DNA of 64,000 nucleotides from Pseudorhodoferax sp. Leaf274 (lineage in GTDB: Bacteria; Pseudomonadota; Gammaproteobacteria; Burkholderiales; Burkholderiaceae_C). Position 1 is the first letter of the stretch. Every line of letters starts with the position of its first letter. Of this stretch, positions 7,924 to 16,298 are shown piece by piece. The stretch lies in the NCBI RefSeq assembly GCF_001422445.1, contig NZ_LMNA01000001.1, forward strand, positions 480,735 through 544,734, read 5' to 3'. The translations under genes and the position numbers were made by a program. The notes under the pieces were generated by a model that saw only the letters and a program-made list of their open reading frames with translations, ran no database searches and was not told where the DNA came from.

Positions 7924-8922
7924 CTACGCGCCCTCCGGCTCGATCTGTGCGCGCGCGATCACGGGCTTCCAGCGCGCCTGCTCGGTCTTGATGAAAGCAC
8001 CGAATTCGGCCGCGCTGCTGCCCACGGCCAGCGCGGTGTCGGCCGAGAGCTTGTCCTTGACGACGCTGCCCTTGGCCGCGCGGATGGCCTCGGCCTCCAG
8101 CTTGGCGATGTGGGCACGCGGCCACTTGGCGGGGGCCAGCAGGCCGTACCACTGCGTCATCTCGAAGCCCGGGTAGCCCTGGGCGGCCACGGTGGGCACG
8201 TCGGGCAGCTGCGGCAGCCGCTCGGTGGTGCCGGTGGCGATGCAGCGCAGCCGGCCGGCCTTGATGAAGGGCAGCAGCGCCGGCGCGCCGACCGAGGCGG
8301 CCTGCAGCCGGCCCGACATCAGGTCGGTCAGCATCGGGCCGGTGCCGCGGTAGGGCACGTGCACCACGAACATGCCGCTGGCCATCTTGAGGTACTCGAA
8401 GGCCAGGTGGCCGGCGCTGCCGTTGCCGGCCGAGCCGTAGTTGAGCTGGCCAGGCTTGCTCTTGGCGTAGGCCACGAACTCCTTCAGGTCCTTGACCGGC
8501 AGGTCGGGGTGCACCACGTAGAGGCTGGGCACCTTGGACAGCAGCGTGACGGGCACGAAGTCGCGTTCGGCGTCGTAGGGCAGCTTGCTGAAGATGTAGG
8601 GGTTCACGGCCAGCGTGCCGATGTGGCCCAGGATCAGCGTGTGGCCGTCGTCCGCGGCGGCCACCTCCTGCATCGCGATGTTGCCGGCCGCGCCGGGCTT
8701 GTTGTCGACGAACACGTTCTGGCCGATGGTCTTGGCCATCTCGCCCGCCACGGAGCGGGCCACGATCTCCGAGCTGCCGCCGGGTGCGAACGGCACGACC
8801 AGGCGCAGTGGCTTGCTGGGCCAGACGGGCTGCGCGTGCGCGGCCCAGGGCAGGGCGGCGCCGAGCGCGAGGAGTTGGCGGCGGGAGGGGTGTACGGTGA
8901 TGGAAGGCATGGTGGATGGCAT
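7924..8922 (-). CDS. Bug-family tripartite tricarboxylate receptor
   Basis: Periplasmic receptor of about 332 aa. The N-terminus has SRRQLLALGAALPWAAHAQP, a twin-arginine-like export signal with an AHAQ cleavage site, followed by LRLVVPFAPGGSSEIVAR and FVDNKPGAAGNIAM, both hallmarks of the Bug family. Start candidates are ATG at 8922 or 8910; neither has a clear Shine-Dalgarno and the longer one is given. It precedes the enoyl-CoA hydratase by 29 bp, so the two are probably co-transcribed. No membrane TctA/B partners are in the window. Confidence 0.9.
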   Translation of the reverse strand: MPSTMPSITVHPSRRQLLALGAALPWAAHAQPVWPSKPLRLVVPFAPGGSSEIVARSVAGEMAKTIGQNVFVDNKPGAAGNIAMQEVAAADDGHTLILGHIGTLAVNPYIFSKLPYDAERDFVPVTLLSKVPSLYVVHPDLPVKDLKEFVAYAKSKPGQLNYGSAGNGSAGHLAFEYLKMASGMFVVHVPYRGTGPMLTDLMSGRLQAASVGAPALLPFIKAGRLRCIATGTTERLPQLPDVPTVAAQGYPGFEMTQWYGLLAPAKWPRAHIAKLEAEAIRAAKGSVVKDKLSADTALAVGSSAAEFGAFIKTEQARWKPVIARAQIEPEGA

Positions 8923-9044
8923 CGGGACGGGGTTGCCATGGTCGTGCGACCGAACGTGCGCCGCCTCAGGGTTTTCCTCGCTCCGTGCGGTGTGGCAACA
9001 TCTGCCGCTGTTGTCGTCTCCGTTGCACGAAGGCAAGCCAGACC

Positions 9045-9335
9045 ATGAAACCGTCCGATGCGCTGCACACCCACCACTTGGCAATTCGCCGCGTGGTGGA
9101 GTCGCATCGCGCCCGCAATGCACGGGTGTTCGGTTCGGTACTCCATGGATCCGACACGGAAGACAGCGACCTGGATCTGCTCGTGGACCCGACGCCAGAA
9201 ACGACGCTGTTCGACATCGGTGCCATCCGGCTGGAGCTGCGCGCACTTCTCGGTGTGCCGGTCGATGTGCTCACACCCCGGGCCTTGCCGGAGAAGTTCC
9301 GCGCGGCGGTGCTCGCAGAGGCACGCCCGGTATGA
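9045..9335 (+). CDS. mntA: MNT-domain nucleotidyltransferase antitoxin MntA
   Basis: Minimal nucleotidyltransferase of 96 aa. The signature runs VFGSVLHGSDTEDSDLDLLV: a GS motif followed by the DxD metal site (DLD). In characterised MntA-HepT systems (type VII toxin-antitoxin) this enzyme adds AMP to a tyrosine of the HEPN toxin and silences it. The ATG at 9045 is chosen because upstream sequence reads through unrelated frames. The gene overlaps the HEPN gene by ATGA at 9332-9335, confirming a bicistronic pair. Antitoxin-first order. Confidence 0.93.
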   Translation: MKPSDALHTHHLAIRRVVESHRARNARVFGSVLHGSDTEDSDLDLLVDPTPETTLFDIGAIRLELRALLGVPVDVLTPRALPEKFRAAVLAEARPV

Positions 9336-9694
9336 AGCGTGACCCGCAACGCTTGGTCGATTACCTCGGGCACATCATCGAAGCCATCGAGCGCATCCAG
9401 CGGTACACCGGCTCCATGGATGCTCCTGCGTTTCTGTGCGACGAACTGGTCCAGGACGGTGTGATCCGCAACCTCGAAGTCATCGGCGAAGCCAGCCGCA
9501 ACATCTTGCGGGCACACCCGGAATTCGCGGCGGCCCACCCTGAACTGCCGCTGGCTGTTGCCAATGACATGCGCAATTCCCTGTCGCATGGCTACTTCAA
9601 GGTGGATCTGGAGATCGTCTGGGGCACGCTCCAGCGCGATCTGCCGCCGCTGCATGCGTTGACGACGCTGCTGCGCGACGGCATCACCGACTGA
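9332..9694 (+). CDS. hepT: HEPN-domain RNase toxin HepT (DUF86)
   Basis: HEPN protein of 120 aa, the predicted ribonuclease toxin partner of the MNT protein just upstream. The catalytic motif is complete as RNSLSHGY near residue 90, matching RX4HXY including the tyrosine that MntA is known to AMPylate. A second conserved stretch, LVQDGVIRNLEVIGEAS, is typical of DUF86 proteins. With both the RNase and the target residue intact, the pair should be functional. The start overlaps the mntA stop (ATGA), giving tight coupling. Confidence 0.93.
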   Translation: MKRDPQRLVDYLGHIIEAIERIQRYTGSMDAPAFLCDELVQDGVIRNLEVIGEASRNILRAHPEFAAAHPELPLAVANDMRNSLSHGYFKVDLEIVWGTLQRDLPPLHALTTLLRDGITD

Positions 9695-9785
9695 CGATCT
9701 GTGATCGGTATGTCGCGATCGCGGGGCGGATGGCCGCGCTCGTCGATTTGAGGAACCTCCGAGAAGGCCTGGCAGCGCGTGGCAC

Positions 9786-11381
9786 TCAGGCAAGTTGCTC
9801 GCGCAGCATCCGCTTGAGCAGCTTGCCGCCGGCATTGCGCGGCAAGGGCGTGTCGGACCAGGTGATGGTCTCGGGCACCTTGTAGTCGGTCAGGCGCGCG
9901 CGGCAGTGGGCGCGCACGGCCTCGTCGTCGCGGGCCAGGCCGGGCGCGTACAGGAAGGCGTGCACGCGCTCGCCCAGCACCGGGCAGGGCCGCCCGACGA
10001 TGGCGGCCTCGACCACGCCGGGCAGCGCCACCAGGCAGTGCTCGACCTCGACCGAATAGATCTTGAAGCCGCCGCGGTTGAGCATGTCCTTCTTGCGGTC
10101 GAACAGACGCACGAAGCCTTGCGCATCGATGCTGCCCAGGTCGCCCGAATGCCAGTAGCCCTCGGTGAAGTTGGCGGCCGTGGCCTCGGGGTTGTCCCAG
10201 TAGCCGGGCACGACCATGGGGCCGCCGATCCACAGTTCGCCGCTCTCGCCGGGCGGCAGGTCGCGGCCCGCGTCGTCCACCACGCGCACCTGGGCGCAGG
10301 GCAGCGCGATGCCCACGCTGTCGGCATGCGCGCGCGTGAGGCCGGGCGGCATCATGGTGGTGGGCGAGGTGGTCTCGGTCGCGCCATAGGCGTTGATGAG
10401 CGTGAGGCCGGGCAGGCGCTCGGCCATGGCGTCGATGGCCGACACGGGCATGGGCGCGCCGCCATAGCCGCCGATGCGCCAGCTGGCCAGCCGCGCGGCA
10501 TCGAAGGCCGGCTGCAGCAGGCACAGCTGGTACATGGCCGGCACCATGAGCGTGTGCGTGACGCGCTCGGTCTCCAGCAGCTGCAGGAAGGCCGGCGCCT
10601 TGAACTCGGACAGCATCACCACCGCGCCGCCGATGTGCACCATGGCCGCGATGATGGCGATGAGGCCCGTGACATGGCTGGCCGGCACCGCCAGCGCCGA
10701 GCGGTCGCCCGCGCGCAGGCCCATGCACAGTTCGTAGTGGCGCACCGAGTGCGCGACGTTGAGGTGCGTGAGCATGGCGCCCTTGGGGCGGCCCGTGGTG
10801 CCCGAGGTGTAGAGGATCAGCGCGGTGTCCTGCTCGCGGACGGGGGCAGCGTCCCGCACGTCTCCGCGCAGGCTGGACAGGGGCAGGGCGCCGGGCGCCT
10901 CGCCCACGACCAGGCGCAGCCGCAGCCGCAGGCCGGGCACCTCGTCGGGCGAGGGAATGCGTTCGGCGAGCCCTTCGTCGAACACGATGGCGCAAGCACC
11001 GCACTGCTGCAGCATGTAGGCCAGCCCCGGCCGCTGTTCGCGCTCGCCGATGGGCACGGCGATGGCGCCCAGGCGCTGCACCGCGAACAGCACGGCCATG
11101 AACTCTGGCCGGTTGCCCATGAACAGCACGACACGCTCGCCGGCCTGCACGCCCAGTGCGGCCAGGCCGCCTGCGATGCGTGCGACTTCGGCGTCGAGCG
11201 CGCGGTAGCTCCAGCGCTGGCCGTTGTGGACCACCGCGTCCTGGCCGGGGTACTGGGCCACGGCGCGCTCCAGCAGCGCGTGCATGCTGGGCGGACGCTC
11301 GGCGAAGCAGCGCACCACGCGGTCGCCGTAGACGGCCTCTTCGCGCATGGCCGGCAGTTCGGTGGTGTGCCAGCGCGTCAT
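9786..11381 (-). CDS. AMP-forming acyl-CoA synthetase
   Basis: Class I adenylate-forming ligase of 531 aa that activates a carboxylic acid to its CoA thioester. Core motifs are visible in order: the P-loop-like ILYTSGTTGRPKGAMLTH (about residue 190), NAYGATETTSPTTMMP, YWHSGDLGSIDAQGF, FDRKKDMLNRGGFKIYS, and the C-terminal catalytic lysine in PRNAGGKLLKRMLRE. It is the last gene of the Liv-type transporter operon, overlapping livF-like by 4 bp. The context suggests the imported compound is a carboxylate activated directly after uptake. Chain length or aromatic preference cannot be told. Confidence 0.92.
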   Translation of the reverse strand: MTRWHTTELPAMREEAVYGDRVVRCFAERPPSMHALLERAVAQYPGQDAVVHNGQRWSYRALDAEVARIAGGLAALGVQAGERVVLFMGNRPEFMAVLFAVQRLGAIAVPIGEREQRPGLAYMLQQCGACAIVFDEGLAERIPSPDEVPGLRLRLRLVVGEAPGALPLSSLRGDVRDAAPVREQDTALILYTSGTTGRPKGAMLTHLNVAHSVRHYELCMGLRAGDRSALAVPASHVTGLIAIIAAMVHIGGAVVMLSEFKAPAFLQLLETERVTHTLMVPAMYQLCLLQPAFDAARLASWRIGGYGGAPMPVSAIDAMAERLPGLTLINAYGATETTSPTTMMPPGLTRAHADSVGIALPCAQVRVVDDAGRDLPPGESGELWIGGPMVVPGYWDNPEATAANFTEGYWHSGDLGSIDAQGFVRLFDRKKDMLNRGGFKIYSVEVEHCLVALPGVVEAAIVGRPCPVLGERVHAFLYAPGLARDDEAVRAHCRARLTDYKVPETITWSDTPLPRNAGGKLLKRMLREQLA

Positions 11382-12037
11382 GCTGCGGCCTCCGTGGGAA
11401 CGGCATTGGCGCCGCGCTCGATCACCACCTCGGCATCGACCAGCTTGCGCGAATGGTTGAGGTCGGATTGCGCGATCAGCACCGACAGCGCGCCGCCGCG
11501 CAGCCCGGCGATGACCTCGCCCAGCCGCATCGACAGGGCCGGCGCCACGCCCTCAAAGGGCTCGTCCAGCAGCAGCAGCCGCGTGCCCACGCCCAACGCG
11601 CGCGCCAGCGCCACCAGCTTCTGCTGGCCGCCCGAGAGCAGCAGCGCACGGCGGTCGCGCATCGGTGCCAGTTCGGGCAGCACGCCGTAGATGAAGTCGA
11701 GCCGCGCGCGCGTGCTGCGCATGCCGGTGGCCCACAGCGGGATCAGGATGTTCTCTTCCACACTGAGTTCGGGCACCAGGCCACGGTCTTCAGGCATGTA
11801 GCCGATGCCCAGCGCGGCGCGCGCATGGCGCGGCACGCTGGCCAGGTCCTGGCCCTCGAAGCTGATGCGGCCCTGCGAGGGCGTGAGGTGGCCCATCACG
11901 GTGCGCAGCAGCGTGGTCTTGCCCGCGCCGTTGCGGCCGATCAGGCCGACCATGGATTGCGCGGGCACGGCCAGGCGCAGGCCGCGCAGCACCTGCACCG
12001 AGCCGATGGCCACGTGGGCGGATTCGACGATCAGCAT
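11378..12037 (-). CDS. Branched-chain-type ABC importer ATPase (LivF-like)
   Basis: Cytoplasmic ATP-binding subunit of 219 aa. Walker A is GRNGAGKTTLL, the signature LLLSGGQQKLVALARAL, Walker B RLLLLDEPFEGV. AGGAG sits 6-7 nt before the ATG at 12037. It pairs with the LivG-like ATPase upstream, though 189 bp of repeat sequence separates the two genes. It overlaps the acyl-CoA ligase start by ATGA. Such HAAT-family importers also carry aromatic acids and amides, so a branched-chain amino acid is not implied. Confidence 0.92.
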   Translation of the reverse strand: MLIVESAHVAIGSVQVLRGLRLAVPAQSMVGLIGRNGAGKTTLLRTVMGHLTPSQGRISFEGQDLASVPRHARAALGIGYMPEDRGLVPELSVEENILIPLWATGMRSTRARLDFIYGVLPELAPMRDRRALLLSGGQQKLVALARALGVGTRLLLLDEPFEGVAPALSMRLGEVIAGLRGGALSVLIAQSDLNHSRKLVDAEVVIERGANAVPTEAAA

Positions 12038-12079
12038 GTGTTCTCCTGTGCAATGGCTCGCGCGACACGTCGTTGGCAC

Positions 12080-12235
12080 CACCAGCCGCGACCCAGCTCT
12101 GAAGGCCGCGGAGCAGGCCATGCCAGCGGACGCCGCGGAACGGGCTCCGCCCGGCCGCTGGCGGCGCCCCTTGAGGGGTATGGAATGTCTACACGAAGTG
12201 AGACATTCAAACGGGGTGGTCTCATGTCAGTGCAG
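12080..12235. repeat. Dispersed Comamonadaceae-type intergenic repeat with hairpin
   Basis: The 189-bp gap between the two ATPase genes contains no gene. It resembles a dispersed GC-rich repeat I recall from Comamonadaceae genomes, with a core like GCCGCTGGCGGCGCCCCTTG followed by a variable hairpin and a closing GGGGTGG. Here the hairpin is GAATGTCT (12183-12190), 10-nt loop, AGACATTC (12201-12208). It interrupts an otherwise tightly packed operon and may act as an RNA processing or stability site. Family membership is from memory, not from a search. Confidence 0.55.
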
Positions 12236-12979
12236 GGTGCCGGTGACGTAGCGGCGCACGTCGTCGGCGGCCAGGGCCACGGCCGGCACGTCGTCGGCAA
12301 TGATGCGGCCGGCGTAGAACGCCACCACGCGGTCGGCGTAGCGGTCGACGATGTCCATGTCGTGCTCGACGAACAGCACGGTCATGGCCTCCTGGCCCAG
12401 CGCGGTCATGATGATGTCCATCATGGGGAACTTCTCCTCGGCGGCCACGCCGCTCGTGGGTTCGTCCAGCAGCAAGAGGCGCGGCTGGCCGGTCAGCGCC
12501 ATCGCGATGTCGAGCAGCTTGCGCACGCCGCCGGGCAGCTCGGCCACGCGGCGGTCGCGGTGCTCGGTCAGCTGGAAGCGCTGCAGCAGCGCGTCGGCGC
12601 GGTCCACCGCGTCGCCGCGGCGCGCCGGCTGCCAGAACGACAGCCGCTGGCCGTGGCATGCGTTGGCCACCAGCATGTTCTCGAGCACCGTGAGTTCGGC
12701 GAACAGCTGCGGGATCTGGAACGAGCGCGCCACGCCCAGGTGCGTGATGGCGCGCGGCGCAAGCCGCGTGATGTCGCGCCCGCCCAGCTCGATGCTGCCG
12801 GTGTCGGGCTTGAGGTAGCCCGTCACCATGTTCACGAAGGTGGTCTTGCCGGCGCCGTTGCTGCCGATCAGGCTCACGCGCTGGCCGGCCAGGATGTCGA
12901 TGCTGAGGCTGCTGGCCGCGACCACGGCGCCGAAGCGCTTCTCGATGGCGCGGGCGCGCAGCAGGATGTCGTCGCTCAT
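12227..12979 (-). CDS. Branched-chain-type ABC importer ATPase (LivG-like)
   Basis: ATP-binding subunit of 250 aa. Walker A GSNGAGKTTFVNMV, Walker B RLLLLDEPTSGV and the switch histidine in VLFVEHDMDIVDRYADRV are normal. The signature loop reads AELPGGVRKLLDIAMAL, where LivG proteins usually show LSYGEQR or LSGGQ-like residues, so this motif is divergent although the Gly-Gly is kept. The start overlaps the permease gene by 4 bp. It works with the LivF-like subunit as a heterodimeric motor. Confidence 0.92.
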   Translation of the reverse strand: MSDDILLRARAIEKRFGAVVAASSLSIDILAGQRVSLIGSNGAGKTTFVNMVTGYLKPDTGSIELGGRDITRLAPRAITHLGVARSFQIPQLFAELTVLENMLVANACHGQRLSFWQPARRGDAVDRADALLQRFQLTEHRDRRVAELPGGVRKLLDIAMALTGQPRLLLLDEPTSGVAAEEKFPMMDIIMTALGQEAMTVLFVEHDMDIVDRYADRVVAFYAGRIIADDVPAVALAADDVRRYVTGTLH

Positions 12980-13956
12980 TTTTTCTTCATCCACAGGGAG
13001 CCGATGCCGCCCGGCAGGAAGCGGATCATCAGCAGCAGGAACAGGCCCAGCGACAGCTGCCAGGTGTTTGGAAAATACAGGCTGGAGAACGAGCGCACCA
13101 CCTCCAGCAGCGTGGAGGCCACGAACACCGCCAGCACGCTCTGCGAGCCGGCCAGGATCGCGACGAACACGAACTCGCCCGACGTCGTCCAGTAGCTGAA
13201 GTTGGGGTCGATGTGGCCCAGCGACATGACGGTCAGCGCGCCGCCGCAGCCGCCTGCGAACGCCGCCATGCCGAAGTTCAGCGCCACGGCCTGGCGCACC
13301 GAGCCGCCCAGGTACTCCACGCGCAACTCGTTCTCGCGCACGGCCTGGGCGATCAGGCCGCGCGTGGAATCGAAATACACGCGCGCCAGCAGCGCCAGCA
13401 CGCCCGCCACGAAGACGGTGACGCCGTACAGCACGTAGGCCACGCGCTCGTCCGACAGCGTCTGGCCCAGCAGCGTGGCCCGGCCCATGTTGAAGCCGTC
13501 GGAGCCGCCCAGGCTGGTGGTCTTGACCAGCACGCCGTAGCAGACCATGGACAGCGCCAGCGTCAGCATGGCGAAGAAGATGCCGCGGTAGCGCGCCAGC
13601 AGCGGTGCGAACGGCAGCGCGACCAGCACGGCCGCCAGCCCGCCGACCAGCGTGAGCAGCAGCGCGTCGGTGATGCCGAGCTGGTTGAAGCACAGCGCGC
13701 CGGCGTAGCCGCCGATGGCGAACACCAGCCCCTGGCCGAAGGACACGACGCCGCTGCGCATGAGCAGCACGATGCCCAGCGAGACCAGGCCGTGCGAGGC
13801 AGCCATGGTCAGCAGAAACACCAGCCAGCGCGGCAGGAACGCGCCGACGGCGATGAGCGCCACCAGCAGGCCGAGGCCGACCCAGAGCACGGTGCGCCCG
13901 CGCAGGCCGGTGGCCGGGCGTGTCACCGCAGGAATGGGAAGAGAAGCGGTCTTCAT
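12976..13956 (-). CDS. Branched-chain-type ABC importer permease (LivM-like)
   Basis: Inner-membrane permease of 326 aa with about nine predicted hydrophobic segments. It opens with a short cytoplasmic tail, then VLWVGLGLLVALIAVGAFLP; the LivM-like core shows GIVLLMRSGVVSFGQGLVFA and the ATPase-coupling region AIRENE-like RGLIAQAVRENELRVEYLG. The C-terminus ends in a basic LWMKKK. The start overlaps the stop of the LivH-like gene (TGATG) and its own end overlaps LivG-like by 4 bp, so the four transport genes are translationally coupled. Confidence 0.92.
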   Translation of the reverse strand: MKTASLPIPAVTRPATGLRGRTVLWVGLGLLVALIAVGAFLPRWLVFLLTMAASHGLVSLGIVLLMRSGVVSFGQGLVFAIGGYAGALCFNQLGITDALLLTLVGGLAAVLVALPFAPLLARYRGIFFAMLTLALSMVCYGVLVKTTSLGGSDGFNMGRATLLGQTLSDERVAYVLYGVTVFVAGVLALLARVYFDSTRGLIAQAVRENELRVEYLGGSVRQAVALNFGMAAFAGGCGGALTVMSLGHIDPNFSYWTTSGEFVFVAILAGSQSVLAVFVASTLLEVVRSFSSLYFPNTWQLSLGLFLLLMIRFLPGGIGSLWMKKK

Positions 13957-14852
13957 CAGATCTTCCTTGCCTGGATGCGCTGGAACAGGCCTTCGGGCCG
14001 GAACACCAGCACCAGCGCCATGACCACGTAGATGGCGAACAGCTCGACCTGCGGCGCCAGGTGCACGGCGCAGGAGCGGGCCAGGCCGACGATCAGCGCG
14101 CCGATGGCCGCACCCTCGATGCTGCCCAGGCCGCCGATGATGACGACGGCGAACGAGACGATGATCACGCCCACCGAGATGCCCGGCTGCACCGAGATCA
14201 GCGGCGCCGTGAAGGCCCCGCCGATGCAGGCCAGGAAGATGCCCACCGCGAAGGCCAGCATGTACACGCGCGACACGTTGACGCCCATGCTGGAGGCCAC
14301 CTCCTCGCTGTGGATCACGGCCAGCACGATCTTGCCCTGGCGCGTGCGGTTCAGGCCCCACCAGACCGCCACGCCGACCACGGCCGCCAGCCCCATGAGC
14401 ATGAAGTCGTAGCCCACGTAGATCTGCTCGCCGATCTCGATGTTCCCGAACATCGCGTAGGGCTCGGACACGTAGTACGGGTTGGCACCCCAGATCAGCT
14501 TGGTGATGTCTTCCAGCATCAGGAACAGCGCGTAGGTGACGAGCACCAGCAGCACCTCGTCGCGGCCGTAGAAGAAGCGCAGCAGGCCGCGCTCGGTCAG
14601 CGGCGCGACCAGCGCGGCGACCGCCACGGCGGCCAGCAGCATGGCCACCAGCGACCATTCGGGCGCCAGCTTGAGCGTGGCGAACCAGCCCACGAAGCTG
14701 GCGGCCGCATAGGCGCCCAGCGCGTAGAAGCTGCCGTGCGCGATGTTGAGGATCTTCAGCACGCCGAACACGAGCGTGAGCCCGAGCGCGACGATGAACA
14801 GCCAGGAGGCATAGCTCAGGCCGTCGACGAGGATGGTGATGGCGGTGGTCAT
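13956..14852 (-). CDS. Branched-chain-type ABC importer permease (LivH-like)
   Basis: Inner-membrane permease of 298 aa. The N-terminal half has LGLTLVFGVLKILNIAHGSF, the diagnostic LivH segment; the C-terminal half has GVNVSRVYMLAFAVGIFLAC and VIIGGLGSIEGAAIGALIVG. Roughly eight transmembrane segments are visible. It follows the receptor gene after a 94-bp gap that holds a strong stem-loop (14879-14911), and overlaps the LivM-like gene. Confidence 0.93.
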   Translation of the reverse strand: MTTAITILVDGLSYASWLFIVALGLTLVFGVLKILNIAHGSFYALGAYAAASFVGWFATLKLAPEWSLVAMLLAAVAVAALVAPLTERGLLRFFYGRDEVLLVLVTYALFLMLEDITKLIWGANPYYVSEPYAMFGNIEIGEQIYVGYDFMLMGLAAVVGVAVWWGLNRTRQGKIVLAVIHSEEVASSMGVNVSRVYMLAFAVGIFLACIGGAFTAPLISVQPGISVGVIIVSFAVVIIGGLGSIEGAAIGALIVGLARSCAVHLAPQVELFAIYVVMALVLVFRPEGLFQRIQARKI

Positions 14853-14878
14853 GGCCGGATCGGTGAAGGAGGAGCAGG

Positions 14879-14911
14879 CCCCGGCCGGGCCGGCATGCCG
14901 GCCGGCCGGGG
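14879..14911 (-). terminator. Strong GC stem-loop between receptor and permease genes
   Basis: A perfect 16-bp palindrome GGCCGGCATGCCGGCC (14888-14903) is flanked by an outer 8-bp stem, CCCCGGCC (14879-14886) with GGCCGGGG (14904-14911), leaving one bulged G. There is no T tract. Lying 36-68 nt after the receptor stop, it is placed where operons often carry a hairpin that protects the receptor mRNA or attenuates read-through, giving excess receptor over permease. Function is inferred. Confidence 0.6.
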
Positions 14912-14946
14912 ATGGCAGCGGCTAGGCGCCGCTGGTCATGCGCACG

Positions 14947-16251
14947 TCACTCGCACTTGGCACCGGCCATGCCGCCCTTGATCCAGTCCTCGGACTTCAT
15001 GCCAGCCGGCGGATTCACGCACTCGGCCGGGAAGCGCTGGATGTCGTCCAGCACCACCATCTTCTTGGCCGCATCGAAGCGCGTCTTGCCGATGGCCGTG
15101 GGCTGCGTGGCCTGCTGGCCATCGCCCAGCGTCATGCGGATGCGGCCGCCGGGCGCGTCCCACTCGCTGCCCTTGAGCGCGGCGGCCAGCTGCTCGGACG
15201 TGGGCTTCTTGCCGCCATTGGCGGCCATGGCCTTCTCGGCCGCGAGCTTCAGGCCCAGCAGTGCCTGCGCCATGCGGTACGGGGCCTGGGCCGGGTAGGT
15301 GCTGTAGCCGGTCTCGTAGAGCTTCCACCACCAGTCGTTCAGCGGGCTCTTGGGCGCCAGCAGGCCGTAGGCGCCGCGGGCGCCGAGGATGGTGCCGTCA
15401 GGCATCTTGTCGCCCAGCGGCGTCAGCACGTGGTCGGCCGCCGACAGCACGACCTGCGAGCGCTTGAACAGGCCGCGCGGGCCGGACTGCAGCACGAAGG
15501 CCTGCAGGTCGCCGCCCCACAGGCTGGAGTGCGTGATGTCGGCACGCTTGGAGGTCAGGGCCGAGATCTCGGTGCCGTACTGGCCGGCGCCGAACTTGGG
15601 CAGCAGGTCTTCGCCGACCTTGGCCTGCGGGTAGAGCTGCGCCATCGCGGCCTTGAAGTCGGCGCGCGAGTCGTGGCCCCAGGCGTAGTCCTGGTTGATG
15701 AGGTTGTAGCTCTCGGCCTTGATGTTGCGCGCCTTGAGGTAGCGCGCCAGCGCCACGTTGTCCATGGTGCCGTGCGAGGCGGTGCGGAACACGTAGCTGT
15801 ACTTGGCGTCCTCGAACACGCGCGGCGTGCCGCAGTCGTACAGGATCAGGAACTTCTTGAGCTCCTCGGCCACGGGCGCCACGGCCAGGCAGTCGCCCGA
15901 ACTCACGTAGCCGACCACGGCGTCGACCTTCTCGCGGTCGTACAGGTTCCGCAGCTCCTGCACCTGCTTGGTGGCGCCGCCGTTCTCGTCGACGTAGACG
16001 GCCTCGATCTTCATGCCGCCAAAGCCGGCCTTGTTGTAGGGCGCCGGTGCCTCGCCCTTGTTGAAGGCCTCGACCAGCACCTTGGCGCCGTTGACGGCCG
16101 GGATGCCGAAGCTCTCGGCCGCCTGGCCCGAGAGGAAGCTGACGATGCCGATCTTGAACGTCTCCTGCGCCTGCACCGAGGCGGCCAGTGCCGTCAGGAC
16201 GAAGGCGCCGGCCAGGCGGGCGGTGCGCGAAACCATCTCATGTCTTTGCAT
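14947..16251 (-). CDS. Liv-type ABC importer substrate-binding protein
   Basis: Periplasmic receptor of 434 aa (type I fold, Peripla_BP_6). The signal peptide LAGAFVLTALAASVQAQE ends at an AQA-type site. The mature start FKIGIVSFLSGQAAESFGIP is typical of amide/aromatic-acid receptors of this family. Long length and Cys-containing C-terminus (MAGAKCE) place it away from the short amino-acid LivK. The ATG at 16251 has AGGAGA about 8 nt upstream. It is the first transport gene of the operon, 47 bp after the regulator gene. Confidence 0.92.
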   Translation of the reverse strand: MQRHEMVSRTARLAGAFVLTALAASVQAQETFKIGIVSFLSGQAAESFGIPAVNGAKVLVEAFNKGEAPAPYNKAGFGGMKIEAVYVDENGGATKQVQELRNLYDREKVDAVVGYVSSGDCLAVAPVAEELKKFLILYDCGTPRVFEDAKYSYVFRTASHGTMDNVALARYLKARNIKAESYNLINQDYAWGHDSRADFKAAMAQLYPQAKVGEDLLPKFGAGQYGTEISALTSKRADITHSSLWGGDLQAFVLQSGPRGLFKRSQVVLSAADHVLTPLGDKMPDGTILGARGAYGLLAPKSPLNDWWWKLYETGYSTYPAQAPYRMAQALLGLKLAAEKAMAANGGKKPTSEQLAAALKGSEWDAPGGRIRMTLGDGQQATQPTAIGKTRFDAAKKMVVLDDIQRFPAECVNPPAGMKSEDWIKGGMAGAKCE

Positions 16252-16298
16252 TGCTTGTCTCCTGCTTGTGGTGATGGAACGGGAACGGTCGGGAACGG

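Noticed and set aside
9695..9785. CGATCTGTGATCG hairpin after hepT as a terminator
   Set aside because: Stem only 5 bp, loop TGT and no T tract.
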